DNA of 64,000 nt, taken from assembly GCA_030220185.1 (NCBI GenBank), contig JASPKZ010007531.1:434001-498000 (forward strand), written 5' to 3'. Shown here piece by piece: positions 49,192 through 60,716 of this stretch (positions are counted from its first letter, which is position 1; each line of letters begins with the position of its first letter). This stretch comes from Diploptera punctata. Lineage: Eukaryota; Arthropoda; Insecta; Blattodea; Blaberidae. The notes below the pieces were generated by a model. It did no database searches. It worked only from the letters and a program-made list of their open reading frames with translations, and was not told the origin of the DNA. The translations under genes and the position numbers were made by a program.

Positions 49192-49880
49192 AGAAAGACT
49201 ATTTAACTCATCCCCAAATGGGAGTCAATAACCAATCACGTTTCAATGAATTTTGTTTTACAACCAATGACAGCCGTGTTTCACCTCGCTCTTTATCGGA
49301 ATTTGTTTACCAAAACAAATAAAGTTCTTCCTTTTCAATATTCTGAACAGATCAGAGCATTATTTTGCAGTGACTGACTCTACAACAAATACGTTGAATA
49401 TAGCAAATAATGTACAGATTCCTTAGAACTACACATTTGATAATTGTGTGTTCAATAATTGTGTTTTAAATAATGATTTTACCGAGTTGTTTCGTAAAAA
49501 ATAATTACCTATAATGTTGGTTACAATATACAGTTTGATGTTTTTCGCTTTTTCTCCAATAGGGTGCATTCTTAGATTATTGCGATCGTATTTGGCATTA
49601 AATAATATGTTCAACTTGCAGTGGATGATCAAATAAAACATAACCATACATTTCTCATTTGTTTTCAAAAATCGCCGTTTACATTAAATACATAAATATT
49701 TTAAAATAACTATATTTAAATGATGATTAGTGAGTAAACGGCTTAAGTTTATTCGTTAAATAGTCCTAACAAATGCCACTCTTGATTTCCTAGATTTCCC
49801 CTAGAATCTCTAGATAAATTCTCTCGCTTCGTGAGTCGTGAATTTATCGATAATTTGGAAATCATTTGTGACGTTACTTA
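49192..49880 (+). mobile_element. Hairpin-ended repeat, copy 2
   Basis: Starts GACTATTTAACTCATCCCC, has both CCAAT segments (ACCAATCACGTTTCAATG, CAACCAATGACAGCCGTG), and ends with the hairpin (GCCACTCTTGATTTCC against GGAAATCATTTGTGACGTTA). The interior (49330-49730) is longer than in copy 1, so copy 1 has an internal deletion. No protein. Confidence 0.75.
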
Positions 49881-50535
49881 TGAAGATTTTGTTAGAGGTG
49901 AATTGAATAGTTTTGGTGATAGAAAGAGAGAGCAATATGAAGATAAATAAATAATAGTTTTAAAAAACTAAAACAGCACATTTTATTAGAAAACGAAACT
50001 CAAAAATGAAAAATAATTTTAATTTCCAACACGCTTGGGATAAATTTAAAGTGGTCAACAAAAAAATCATCTCCAACACATATAGAATAAAACCAGAATT
50101 ATCAACAAAAAGAAAATAATTTTACCATCAAAAGCGTGGGGTGCTTTATTTCAATTAATATATTTGATAATAAACAGATATTGGTAAAAGTAAAGTCTCT
50201 AAGAAGAACATGTACAAATCATAAAAAGCACCCCACGCTTTTGATGGTAAAATTATTTTCTTTTTGTTGATAATTCTAGTTTTATTCTATATGTGCTGGA
50301 GATGATTTTTTGGTGACCACTTTAAATTTATCCCAAGCGTGTTGGAAATTAAAATTATTTTTCATTTTTGAGTTCCGTTTTCTAATAAAGCGTGCTGTTT
50401 TAGTTTTTTAAAACTGTTATTTATTTTTTATTTTTTAGTTTTAATATTTTACAGAATGAGATAAGAATGTATATATCTTTAAATTCCATACTATTGTAGT
50501 ATGAGCTAAAAGTATAACTCTTCTAAAAAAAAGTC

Positions 50536-50618
50536 CTTCCCAGCCGGATTTGAACCAGCGACTTACGGTTTACTGAAATTATATATCACTAGTTCACCGC
50601 TCTACCAACTAAGCTCTT
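50536..50618 (-). tRNA. Decayed tRNA-Tyr unit, copy 2
   Basis: Minus strand keeps GAGCGGTGAACTAGTGATAT, the intron region, and CGCTGGTTCAAATCCGGC, but the 5' acceptor is missing and GTA is lost. Not functional. Confidence 0.6.
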
Positions 50619-51151
50619 ACAACGAATGACTAAAAAGTTGTCAAGTCCGTAACCTATTATATCAGTTTTAATTTTTTTGATTTTCTGATGATTCTGGCCA
50701 GGAATTTATAAATAAAATATGAAATTATAGTAGTGTCACAGGGCCTTTACAAGTATACAAAGTTTCAAGTCGATCCAATGTCTCTAAGTGAGTGAAAATC
50801 GTGTTCAAAGATTCCGTTACATAAATACAAAGACACTTTTTTTTGATTTTCTGATGATTCTGGCCAGAATTTTAGAAAATGCATATGAAATTATTGTATT
50901 ATCCCGGGTCCTTTACAAGTATACAAAGTTTCAAGTCTATCCTATGTTTCTAAGTGGGTGAAAATCGTGTTCAAAAATTCCGTTACATAAATACAAAGAC
51001 ACTTTTTTTGATTTTCTGATGATTCTGGCCAGGATTTTAGAAAATAAATATGAAATTATTGTATTGTCGCGGGTCCTTTACAAGTATACAAAATTTCAAA
51101 TCGATCAAATTATTTTAAGTGGGTGAAAAACGCGTTGAAAGATTCAGTTAC

Positions 51152-51152
<1 letters not shown>

Positions 51153-51210
<58 letters not shown>
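51153..51210. repeat. GATA microsatellite
   Basis: About 14 GATA units at the end of the composite repeat; shorter versions occupy the same place at 59387-59404. Confidence 0.95.
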
Positions 51211-51244
51211 CAGGTGAAGCTAATATAAAGCGTATAAAAATGGA

Positions 51245-51600
51245 CGAAATTGCTGCAGAAATTTAATCATTATAGAGAATTAGTTGTATACTAAATAGCA
51301 GTAATGTAACACCTGTATAAACATGACGAGGTTTATAGTCCCTTATACTCATTTAACTGTGTCTGGAGGGGGTGTAATTAAGTCAAGACCAGAAGCTGGC
51401 TCCACATAATTAATATACATGTAAATTATATGCACTTTACTATTATAACCATAGCTGTAACAAGCTCTATTCTATCTCTAATGTAGTTTAGAACTCATCT
51501 CTCAAATTTGTTATCAGTCACTTTATTCTTCTTCTTTTTTCTATAGGGATATGCCTGTTTATTTACACACACTGTGTCAATGATGATTACATCTAATTAG
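51245..51600. other. Interval without recognised features
   Basis: No coding motif or repeat partner. Confidence 0.4.
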
Positions 51601-51604
51601 ATTT

Positions 51605-52565
51605 TTTTTTCAGACACTTCTGAAATCCAGAATGGGCTGAAGCAAGGAGATGCACTATCTCCTCTACTATTTAATTTTGTACTAGAGCATGTCATTAACT
51701 CTTTAGAGAATGAGGAAGGCTTACAACTCAATGGTATTAATAAGCTGTTAGTTTTTGCTGATGATGTAGTATTACTGGCCGATAGCGAAGAGATACTAAA
51801 GGCCAACACGCACACACTATTGAGTAACACTAAGAAATTGGGACTGGAAATAAATATCAGTAAAACTAAATATATGGTCACACGTAGAAATTCAGTCTAT
51901 AATGGAAATGGGCAGCTAATGACAAATGAGGGAAATTTTGAGCAAGTGGCTGAATTCAAATACCTAGGAACAATAATCACAAATAGGAATGAGATGCACA
52001 AAGATATTAAACATAGGCTCAATTCTGGAAATGCATGCTATTATGCATTGCAGAGACTTTTGATGTCCCAACTCCTTTCAAGAAACGTTAAGCTGAAAAT
52101 ATATAAAACTATTATTCTACCAGTCATATTATATGGGTGCGAAACATGGACTCTTACTTTAAGGGAGGAAAGGAGATTACGAGTATTTGATAATAAAGTA
52201 CGTAGGAAAATTTTTGGACCAAAGAGAGATGAACAGACAGGTGAATGGAGAAGACTACATAACAATGAACTATATGGTCTTTATAGAAAGCCAGATATAA
52301 TAAGAACAGTTAAGTCTCGTAGACTGCGATGGGCAGGACATGTTGCACGTATGGGGGAATGAAAGACTTGCATGGAAGCTTCTTGTAGGAAACACCCAGT
52401 TGGTAGACCAAGAATGAGGTGGGAGAATAACATTAACTATGATTTGAGGGAAGTAGATTATACAGGGAATGATTGGAAAGCATTATCTCAGGATAGGGAT
52501 GCATGGAGAGCTTATGTCCGTGCGGCCATGAACCTACGGGTTCGATAGTGCCATTGAGTAAGTAA
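51605..52565 (+). pseudogene. LINE ORF2 fragment with RT catalytic motif
   Basis: From 51605: ETSEIQNGLKQGDALSPLLF and NFVLEHVINSLENEEGLQLN, then KLLVFADDVVLLADSEEILK (FADD is the catalytic box), KLGLEINISKTKYMVTRRNS, then the same C-terminal region as 34686-35372. The reading is open to 52362, where a one-base change stops it (RMGE); the GRP box follows in another frame to about 52548. The 5' part of RT is missing. 3' end has GAGTAAGTAAG. Confidence 0.88.
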
Positions 52566-52604
52566 GTATCAACACTTTTAAAATAAAAAGAAATTACAGA
52601 TGAA

Positions 52605-52870
52605 TTAAAAATAAATAATAGTTTAAAAAACTAAAACAACTTATAAGAAAACCGAACTAAAACATGAAAAATACACGCTTGGGATAAAATTAAAGTTGTC
52701 AACAAAAAAATCATCTCCAACACATATAGAATAAAACTAGAGTTATCTACAAAAAAAAAATAATTTTACCATCACAAGCGTGGGGTGCTTTTTACAGTAT
52801 TTATGTTTTCTTCTTAGAGACTTTACTTTTAACAATATCTGTTTACTATCAAATATATTAATTGATATAG
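52605..52870. mobile_element. Foldback module, partial
   Basis: One arm only: AATAATAGTTTAAAAAACTA, CACGCTTGGGATAAAATTAA, AGCGTGGGGTGC, followed by the inner part AATATCTGTTTACTATCAAA. A LINE fragment begins right after. Confidence 0.65.
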
Positions 52871-52871
52871 A

Positions 52872-53210
52872 GCAAACAGGTGAATGGAGAAGACTATACT
52901 CAACAGTGAACTACATGAGATAATAAGAACGGTTAAGTCTCGTAGACTTCGATGGGCAGGACATGTGGCATGAATGAGGAATGTAAGTCATGGATGGAAG
53001 CTTCTTGTAGAAAAAGCAGAGGGGAAAACGCCCAGTTGGTAGACCAAGAATGAGGTGGGAGAATAACATTAACAATGATTTGAAGAAAGTAGATTATACA
53101 GAGATGATTGGAAAACATTAGCTCAGGAGAGGGATGTATGGAGAGCTTATGTCCGCGCGACCATGAACCTGTGGGTTCGATAGTGCCAGTGAGTCAGTGA
53201 GTGAAATTGT
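52872..53210 (+). pseudogene. LINE C-terminal fragment, degenerate
   Basis: AACAGGTGAATGGAGAAGAC, TAAGTCTCGTAGACTTCGAT and GCCCAGTTGGTAGACCAAGA match the LINE at 34662 with several indels. Ends CTGTGGGTTCGATAGTGCC and GTGAGTCAGTGAGTG. Confidence 0.75.
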
Positions 53211-53414
53211 AATGTGTTTAATGTACATTTCTTTTAAATGCAGACCGGTATGTAAACAATGTGGTGTGTGGAAAATATTTTGTCATCTACAAAATCAAGA
53301 GTTTGAAGTCAGGTAGCAATCGATAGGTCTATATTTTGAGCCTCCCACCCTGCTGCGTTCTTCCCGGTGCCAATTCCATTTTAAAACAATTATAGGCGCA
53401 AATTTAATTAAAGT

Positions 53415-54133
53415 GACTATTTAACTCATGCCCCAAATGGGACTCAATGGCCAATCACGTTTCAATGATTTCTGTTTTACAACCAATCAGAGTCGTGTTT
53501 CACGAAATATTTATCAGTGTTATAATTACCATATTAAATAAAGCTCCTCCTTTTTAATATTCTGAACAGGTCTGACCATTATTTTGCAGTGACTGAGCCT
53601 ATGAGAAATACGGCTACCAGATATAGTGCATGAATGTCAACACATGCAGCATGCGGGAGTTAATATAAAAACATTTATAGCAAATGATTATAACACCAAA
53701 AAAAGAAACCACTGTTTGCACTTTCTTAAATGTATTTTTTCCCAGGTAACAATCCATAAAAATATAATTGTCATATTTACATCATACGACATAAAAATGA
53801 ATTAATATACAGTTTGATGTGCTTCATTTTTTCTCCACTGGAGAGCATTCTTACAATATTGCGTTCCTTTGGCAATAAATAGCATGATCTGGTTGCAGTG
53901 ATAAACAAAAGAAGCAGATGAAGCGTACCTATCGCTTCTCATTTGTTTTCAAACATCGCCGTTTGTATTAAATGTATAAATATTTTAAAATAACTATATT
54001 TAAATAATGATTTGTGAGTAAACAGCTTAATTTTATTCGTTAAATAGTCCTAACAAATGCCACTCTTGATTTCCAAATTCTCTAGATAAATTCACGACTC
54101 ACGAAAATCACTCGTGGCATTACTTATGACTAT
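53415..54133 (+). mobile_element. Hairpin-ended repeat, copy 3
   Basis: GACTATTTAACTCATGCCCC to GGCATTACTTATGA, with both CCAAT segments. The hairpin loop is shortened (TCACGACTCACGAAAATCAC). The flanks ACTATTTA on left and right could be a target duplication or chance. Confidence 0.75.
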
Positions 54134-54134
54134 T

Positions 54135-54880
54135 TATCTCACAGACCGATAATTTTGCCTCTTCGTGTTCGTAATGAGAGATATCTCCGCAAATTAAGTT
54201 ATTTGACAAGGATATCGATTAAACAATATACGATCGATGTGTTACAGCAAGAAATGCCAAAAGAAAACAACGTCAAAAATTACCAAAAAAAAAAGGTAGT
54301 TCTGTTGCTCTAAAAAAATGTATTAAATGTTTTATAATGGATCTGGATTATTGTTAATAGTTATTTCTCATACAATCATCTGTTATTGATTTTTCCCAAG
54401 CCCAAGGAGATTTTACAGTAAATATATGCTACTTATAACTATACAGCCGGCTTAGAAATCGCCCGAAAGTGACCGGAACACATAACCTCACATTTGGTAA
54501 ATATTAAACATTATAATTATTTTTAACTTCTGATGTATTATTCGCTAAACAGTCACTTCAAATCCAACGTGAGGTTGAGTTTTCCATTAGACAAAATCAC
54601 TCGCGACTCTGTCGCTTGGGATTTTTTAGAAAAACACAACCTCTTGTCAGATTACTGTTGGCAAAACATATATATATATATACATATCTAATTCGATTTA
54701 GTCCTTCTTTTGGGACGGAATTGAACACTTTTCTTTTAATTGTTTCTGGTTTAACAATATTTATGGACTATAAACTCTTGTTGATGGATCAAAAACTGAG
54801 AATAGATTTGTTATCATTTTCAGTTTATTATTTTAACACTTACCTCTTCTTTTTGTAAAGAGGGGATGGCAGGGATGAAT
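54135..54880. other. AT-rich interval, nothing recognised
   Basis: Short ORFs without motifs; an 80-codon plus ORF at 54616-54858 crosses a TA run. Confidence 0.4.
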
Positions 54881-54884
54881 AATA

Positions 54885-55130
54885 ATTTATAGTAATTCTG
54901 CCCGAAGGCAGGTCCTTCACTGCAATCATAGCATTTTCATGCTATGCTTGCAGCTTTACTAGGGAATTACAGGTGTGGTAGCTTCCCGTTGCTTTCCACA
55001 CCGGTGAAGAATGATGATAATCATAAGGATGATGGTGATGGCCATATGATTTCCGGGACCGTTTGAGCCTTAAAGTTTTCCTGACATTTGTCTTACAGGT
55101 GAGGAAAAACCCCGATAAAAACCTCACCCA
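54885..55130 (-). mobile_element. SINE family I, head-truncated
   Basis: Minus strand: GTGAGGTTTTTATCGGGG, CACCTGTAAGACAAATGTCA, CTTCACCGGTGTGGAAAGCA, GGCAGAATTACTATAAATTA. The head is replaced by a TA run (55130-55156). Confidence 0.75.
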
Positions 55131-55159
55131 TACATATATATATATATATATATATAACA

Positions 55160-55495
55160 AAGAAAAGTAAACATGTAATCAGAAGAATTTGGTATGCGGA
55201 CCTCAGGTTGACACCCGATTGCCCCGGAGGGCCGGTACAGCGCTTAAAGAGAAGGTAGTGTGTGCGTGCTGTGTTTTATTGTGGTTCAAGGAAAACAACA
55301 CAGAGTTACCAATGGGAAAATAAGGCCGCAATCTAAGCTGTCAATTCTGCATCTCCCCAGTACAGTAAAATTCAAATTAATTAATATTATATATTCATGT
55401 ATTAAATAAAGTTTGTATATTAAAGTATAGTTTTCAATTGAAGAAATTGTTTTTACTTTCTTATAAAATAAAATAAAATAATATCTGTGCATTGG
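55160..55495. other. Interval without recognised features
   Basis: No coding motif or repeat partner. Confidence 0.4.
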
Positions 55496-55499
55496 TAGT

Positions 55500-55720
55500 T
55501 ACTTACTTACTCACTGGCACTATCGAACCCGTAGGTTCATGGCCGCGTGGACATAAGCTCTCCATACATCCCTATCCTGAGCTAATGCTTTCCAATCATT
55601 CCCTGTATAATCTACTTCCCTCAAATCATAGTTAATGTTGTTCTCCCATCTCATTCTTGGTCTACCAACTGGGCGTTTTCCTTCTGGCTTTCCTACAAGA
55701 AGTTTCCAGGCACGTCTTGT
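55500..55720 (-). pseudogene. LINE 3' fragment
   Basis: The plus text ACTTACTTACTCACTGGCAC is the inverse of the LINE 3' end with its GTAA tail, followed by the inverse of the GRP-box region (CATTCTTGGTCTACCAACTG) up to AAGAAGTTTCCAGGCACG. It stops at 55720, so only about 220 bp were inserted. Confidence 0.85.
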
Positions 55721-55724
55721 TAGT

Positions 55725-56520
55725 TAATTATCCAAATCTGTAACTTATTGTATACGAAAATTCCATGGGTTGAAGCCGATAATTAAAAATAAATAATGAA
55801 AAATTAAGTAGGATCGAAATTTTGTTTGATAACACTGGTCAACATGATTTTTGGCTCATGAGTACCAATAGTTGTACTTAATGCAGTTTTTTATCCTGTT
55901 TTCAAATACGTATTCGAAATTTCTCCATCACCCACAGTTTTTTTATTTCGATTTCAATTAATGGATTTAAATAATTATTTTTTAATAAACATTTTTTCGT
56001 CCATCTGTCCTTTGAAAAATAAAACCAAATGAGCTAACTCAAATGGTTTCAGCTATTGAAAAGAAATATCAAGGCAAATGGAATCCTAATATGCTGACCG
56101 ATTATTGTTGGACCATCAAGTGGGATGCTCCACCGGCGAAATATAGCAGAAAATAGTCATTTATTACTTTCTAGGTGAGTCCGAATGTTCAAATATTGTG
56201 TAGTTACGAATGTGGAAAATATTAAAGTGTTTGAAATTATAACTTCCTGTCTGTCTGAAACCTTGCGTGATGGAGAAAAGCTGATATCATATTTGAATTC
56301 AGGAGAAAATATACTATCAGAATCACATATTTTTCTATCTGAGACAAAAAAAAGTTTATTTTTTGTTGCTCAGTGTAATTATAAAAATAATTTATGATAT
56401 GATATTTATTTTTATTTTGTGATCAATAGCTGAAAAAAATGATAATCATTATTTCTGAGCAAAATATTTTCGATCAACAATAATAATTATCTGTGAGTAA
56501 TATTTCCTAAAATTGAAATA
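55725..56520. other. AT-rich interval with one TIR-element end
   Basis: TTTCTCCATCACCCACAGTT (55920) matches the right end of the TIR element at 39755-40490. A 70-codon plus ORF (56185-56397) has no known motif. Confidence 0.35.
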
Positions 56521-56574
56521 GTTTGATTAAAAAAATTCACTTTTACTCAATGTTTTTTAAGCGAATTTCCTTCC

Positions 56575-57295
56575 TACATAAGTTTGACATCAGTGAAACT
56601 AAATATGTGGTCACACATAGAAATGCATTCCTTAATAGAAACGGACAGTTAATGGCAAATGAGGAAAATTTTGAAGAAGTCTCTGAATTCAAATATCTAG
56701 GAACAATAATTACAAATAGGAATTAGACATATGAAGCAATTAAAATATACTCAATTCTGGAAATGCGTGCTGTTGTGCATTAGATAAAGCCTTGACACCC
56801 CAATTTCTTTCAAAAACGTTACACTGAAAAGAAAAAGAGTTATTCTTCCAATCTTATTATTTGGATGCGAAAAATGGACTCTTAGGCCTACTTTAAGGGA
56901 GGAGAAAAGATTATGAGTGTTTGAGCATAAAGTTCTTATGAAAATTTTTTGGATCACATAGAGATGAGCAGACAGGTGAATGGAGAAGACTTCATAACAG
57001 TGAGCAACTTATCATTATAGGAAACTAGATATTGTAATAACACTTAAGTCTTGTAAGCTGAGATGGGCAGGACATGTTGCGAATGTAGATTGAGAGAGGG
57101 ACATGCAAACTCCTTGCATGAAAACTATAAGGAAAACGCCCAGAAGGCAGGCCAAGATTGAGATGGAAGAATGGCAATCATGATTTGAGGGATGTAAATT
57201 ATACAGGGGATGTTTGGAAAACATTAGCTCAGCGCAGAGAAGAATAAAGAGTTTATGAACATATGGGTTCGATGCCAGTGAATTAGTTAGTCAAG
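56575..57295 (+). pseudogene. LINE C-terminal fragment, old and degenerate
   Basis: Codons in several frames align with the 34662 family: FDISETKYVVTHRNAFLNRN, then EVSEFKYLGTIITNRN, later GWMRKMDS-like and RWAGHVANVD-like remnants, and GNDGDVW-like text. It is more diverged than the other copies, so it inserted earlier. Confidence 0.75.
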
Positions 57296-57299
57296 TTTG

Positions 57300-58075
57300 A
57301 CAAGATGGAGTATCGTATTTCACATATAGACACCAATAAGATTTTTTTTTTACAATTGTTACACATCTCAGAAGAGGTCTACAGAAATCACTTTTTTCGA
57401 TTAAATAACATTATAACAAAATTACGATATAGGCCTAATTTGAAAATATCAATAAGTAAAACCATAATCTTAGCTTTTAAGGGATCAGATACTGTGAGAG
57501 GTAACATAATTCTGGAGGGGAAACCCATTGAACAAGTGAACCATTTTAAATACGTGGGTTATGAAATCTCCTATTTTAAAAATGAAGGCCTGTTTAACAA
57601 ACTTAATACATTTAATTATGTGGCACAACTAAAACAATATTTAAAAACACAAAAAAGGAAACAAAACTACAATTTTATAAAAAATGCATAATAAAATAAA
57701 CGAAGTGAATAACATAGAGTTAACCCTGTAGAAAAAATTAAATTAAAAAAACAAAAATATTTTAATATCTTAATGAAACCATTTCCAAAATTAGGTCTTA
57801 CTATTGTATGGTAGTGAGTTATGGGTTTTAACTAAAAGAGAAGAGAAGATCAAAGAAGCAGCTGAAATGAGATTTCTGAGAAGTGTGGCTAGATGCAAAC
57901 TTCTAGATAAAAGAAGTGAAGATATTAGAAATGGCCAAACTGTTTTTAAACATTTAGATAAAATTAAATAATCTACAAAAAACTGGAAAGAACATGTTCA
58001 AAGAATGGAAGATGATCGGATTCCAAAAATTATACTTAATTTCAAACCAAAAGTAGGCAGGAATGTTGGTAGACC
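57300..58075 (+). pseudogene. LINE C-terminal fragment, second family
   Basis: An open piece (57305-57691) reads RPNLKISISKTIILAFKGSD, then IEQVNHFKYVGYEISYFKNE. After a frame change come SELWVLTKREEKIKEAAEMR, FLRSVARCKLLDKRSEDIRN and KNWKEHVQRMEDDRIPKIIL, then RNVGRP. It is close to the family at 19680 and 974-1702. The composite repeat begins directly at the GRP box. Confidence 0.8.
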
Positions 58076-58657
58076 GAATAAATAATAGTTTTAAAAAACT
58101 AAAAGAACACGCTTTATTAGAACACTAAAAAATGAAAAATAATTTTAATTTCCAATACGCTTGGGATAAAATTAAAGTGGTCAACAAAAATATCATCTCC
58201 AACACATATAGAATAAAACTAGAGTTATCAACAAAAAGAAAATAATTTTACCATCAAAGCGTGGGGTGCTCTATATCAATTAATATATTTGATAATAAAC
58301 AGATATTGGTAAAAGTAAGCTAGCTCTCTAAGAAGAAAATGTAAACATCATAAAAAGCACCCCACGCTTTGATGGTAAAATTATTTTCTTTTTGTTGATA
58401 ACTCTAGTTTTATTCTATATGTGTTGGAGATGATTTTTTTGTTGACCACTTTAATTTTATCCCAAGCGTATTGGAAATTAAAATTATTTTTCATTTTTTA
58501 GTTTTCTAATAAAGCGTGTTCTTTTAGTTTTTTAAAACTGTTATTTATTGTTTATTTTTTAGTTTTAATATTTTACAGAATAAGATAAAAATGTAAATAT
58601 CTTTAAATTCAATACTATTGTAGTATGAGCTAAAAGTAATACTCTTCTATAAAAAAA

Positions 58658-58856
58658 CTCTCCCAGCCGGATTTGAACCAGCGACGAATGGATTACTGAA
58701 ATTATATACCACTAAGGGTCGGTTTCACCAACAAAGGTAACTGTATTACGCTAGTTTATGCTATGCATTATACACGGGGAAACTGGCGTAATGCATTTAC
58801 CTCTGTTGGTGAAACCGGCCCTAAGAGTTCACTGCTGTACCAACTGAGCTCTTACA
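58658..58856 (-). tRNA. Decayed tRNA-Tyr unit split by a MITE in its intron
   Basis: Right and left of the MITE the minus strand keeps GAGCTCAGTTGGTACAGCAG and CCATTCGTCGCTGGTTCAAA. The insertion point falls within the intron (CCACTAA). 5' acceptor absent. Confidence 0.65.
58716..58821. mobile_element. 106-bp MITE with TAA target duplication
   Basis: The ends GGGTCGGTTTCACCAACA and TGTTGGTGAAACCGGCCC are inverse with one mismatch, and the element is nearly palindromic throughout (ATTACGCTAGTTT against AAACTGGCGTAAT). TAA flanks it at 58713-58715 and 58822-58824. A 3-bp TAA duplication fits PIF/Harbinger-type MITEs. Confidence 0.88.
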
Positions 58857-59439
58857 ACGATTGACTAAAACGTCGACAAGTCCGCAACATATTATACCAG
58901 TTTTCATTTTTTTGATTTTCGGATGATTCTGGCAAGGATTTTAGAAACAAAATATGAAATTATTGTATTGTCACGGGTCCTCTACACGTATACAAATTTC
59001 AAGTCGATCCAATGTTTCTAAGTGGGTGAAAATCGCGTTGAAAGATTCCGTTACATTGATACAAAAACACTTTTTTTATTTTCTGATGATTATGGCCAGG
59101 ATTTTAGAAAATAAGTATGAAATTATTGTATTGTCACGGGTCCTCTACAAGTATACAAAGTTTCAAGTCTATTCAATGTTTCTAAGTGGGTGAAAATCGC
59201 TTTGAAAGATTCCGTTACATTGATACAAAAACACTTTTTTTGATTTTCTGATGATTATGGCCAGGATTTTAGAAAATAAATATGAAATTATTGTATTGTC
59301 ACGGGTCCTCTACAAGTATACAAAGTTTCAAGTCGATCCAATGATTTTAAGTGGGTGAAAATCGCGTAGAAAGATTCCGTTACATAGATAGATAGATAGA
59401 TAGAGGTCAAGCTAATATAAAGCGTGTAAAAGAGATGGA

Positions 59440-59845
59440 TTCAACTTTTTGAATGAGAATCTATGAGACCGGAACAAGTCACATGGACTTAATCCGTGAT
59501 TGTTGATATCGGTGATTGTTACACTTACTTTTGTTTTCTTCAGAATTTTGATTGAAGTCTTCAAGATGCACGAGTTTTTATTTCGCCCCACATTAACTTG
59601 TAGCTTATAAACGATGTGAAGGCACTGACAATCAGGAATAAACTGTTTGCTGAATTAACATAAATGGGGATTTGTTAGCACTGCTCCGGAAAAAAGAAAA
59701 CATATCGTAGTTAGGTTGTTTGCTAACATAGCAGTCATAATCATTCTTAAAATTACGAAAGTAGGAGGGGAGATAAGTATAATAATCTTATCTTCATAGT
59801 ATTTAATATCCCACAAATACCATTTGTCTTAACGTGACAAAAAAG
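59440..59845. other. Interval without recognised features
   Basis: Lies between two inverted copies of the composite repeat (ends at 59435 and 59845). No coding motif. Confidence 0.4.
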
Positions 59846-60090
59846 CGTATTTTACACGCTTTATATCAGCTTGACCTGTATTTATCTACACAACGGAATA
59901 TTTGAACACGATTTTCACCCACTTAAATACATTGGACCGACTTGAAACTTTGTATACTTGTAAAGTACCAATGACAGTACAATAATTTCATAATTGTTTC
60001 TAAAATCGTGGCCAGAATCTTCACAAAATCAAAAGAGTAAAAACCGGTATAATAGGTTGCGGACTTATCGATTTTTTAGTCAATCGTTGT

Positions 60091-60174
60091 AAGAGCTCAG
60101 TTGATAGAGCGATGGACGTAGTGGTGTATAATTCAGTAATCCATAAGTCGCTGGTTCAAATCCGGCCCGGAGGA
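60091..60174 (+). tRNA. Decayed tRNA-Tyr unit, copy 4
   Basis: GAGCTCAGTTGATAGAGCGA, then TGGACGTAG (one base lost before GTA), the intron, and AAGTCGCTGGTTCAAATCCG with CCCGGAGGA. The 3' acceptor half is intact, the 5' half lost. Followed by TTTTTT, a possible pol III stop. Confidence 0.65.
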
Positions 60175-60556
60175 TTTTTTAGAAGAGTATTAAGCAATTC
60201 AATTTTCATGGGATTCCGGTTTATGACAATAAATTAAACTAAACATAAAAAAATAGTTTAAAAAAACTAAAACACGCTTTATTAGAAAAACAAACTAAAA
60301 AATAAAAAATAAATAATACTTTTAAAAAATTAAAACATATGCTTTATTAGAAAACCGAACTAAAAAATGAAAAATAGTTTTAATTTCCAACACGCTTGGG
60401 ATAAAATTAAAGTGGTCAACAATAAAATTATCTCCAACAATCTAGAATAAAACTACAGTTATCTATAAAAAAATAATTTTACCCTCAAATAAGTGGGGTG
60501 CTTTTTATGGTTTTACGTTTTCTTCTTAGAGACTCTACTTTTACCAATATCTGTCT

Positions 60557-60716
60557 TCTTCTTCTTCTTCCTTTCCAGGATTAGGTCAATGCGACCTGTT
60601 CCGGTCTCAAGTCCATCGTTTCCTTGGCCGTCCCAAAGATATTTTCCCATGTGGTTTGTAGGTGTTGATCTTTTTGGGTAATCTTGTATTGTCCATTCTG
60701 TCTAAATGTTCTTTCC
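60557..60716 (-). mobile_element. 160-bp LINE insertion with 12-bp target duplication
   Basis: ACCAATATCTGT occurs at 60545-60556 and again at 60717-60728, where the interrupted foldback arm resumes. Between lies the last part of the LINE family at 974: minus-strand LDRMDNTRLPKKINTYKPHG and GRPRKRW, a stop, the 3' UTR and a GAA tail (CTT on plus). This gives the exact insertion unit and proves the GAA run is the LINE's 3' tail. Confidence 0.92.

Larger units (their letters stand above)
49945..51240 (-). mobile_element. Composite repeat with tRNA-Tyr unit, copy 2
   Basis: A foldback module (49950-50440; arms share GCACCCCACGCTTTTGATGG) leads into TAGTATGAGCTAAAAGTATA, the decayed tRNA-Tyr unit (50536-50618), three tandem body units of about 165 bp (50675-51150, each with TTTTGATTTTCTGATGATTC and TTTACAAGTATACAAAGTTT or close variants), a GATA run (51153-51208) and the end AAGCTAATATAAAGCGTATA. 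Confidence 0.8.
58076..59435 (-). mobile_element. Composite repeat with tRNA-Tyr unit, copy 3
   Basis: Foldback module 58076-58560 (both arms with CACCCCACGCTTTGATGG or inverse), TAGTATGAGCTAAAAGTAAT, the tRNA-Tyr unit (58658-58856, split by a MITE), three body units (58905-59390) with TTTCAAGTCGATCCAATG or close variants, a short GATA run, and the end GGTCAAGCTAATATAAAGCG. It is the most complete copy and is inserted in a LINE. Confidence 0.82.

Noticed and set aside
50655..51060. CTGATGATTCTGGCCAG in the composite-repeat body as a hammerhead core
   Set aside because: CTGATGA is present but GAAA does not follow stem II at the right distance in any copy.
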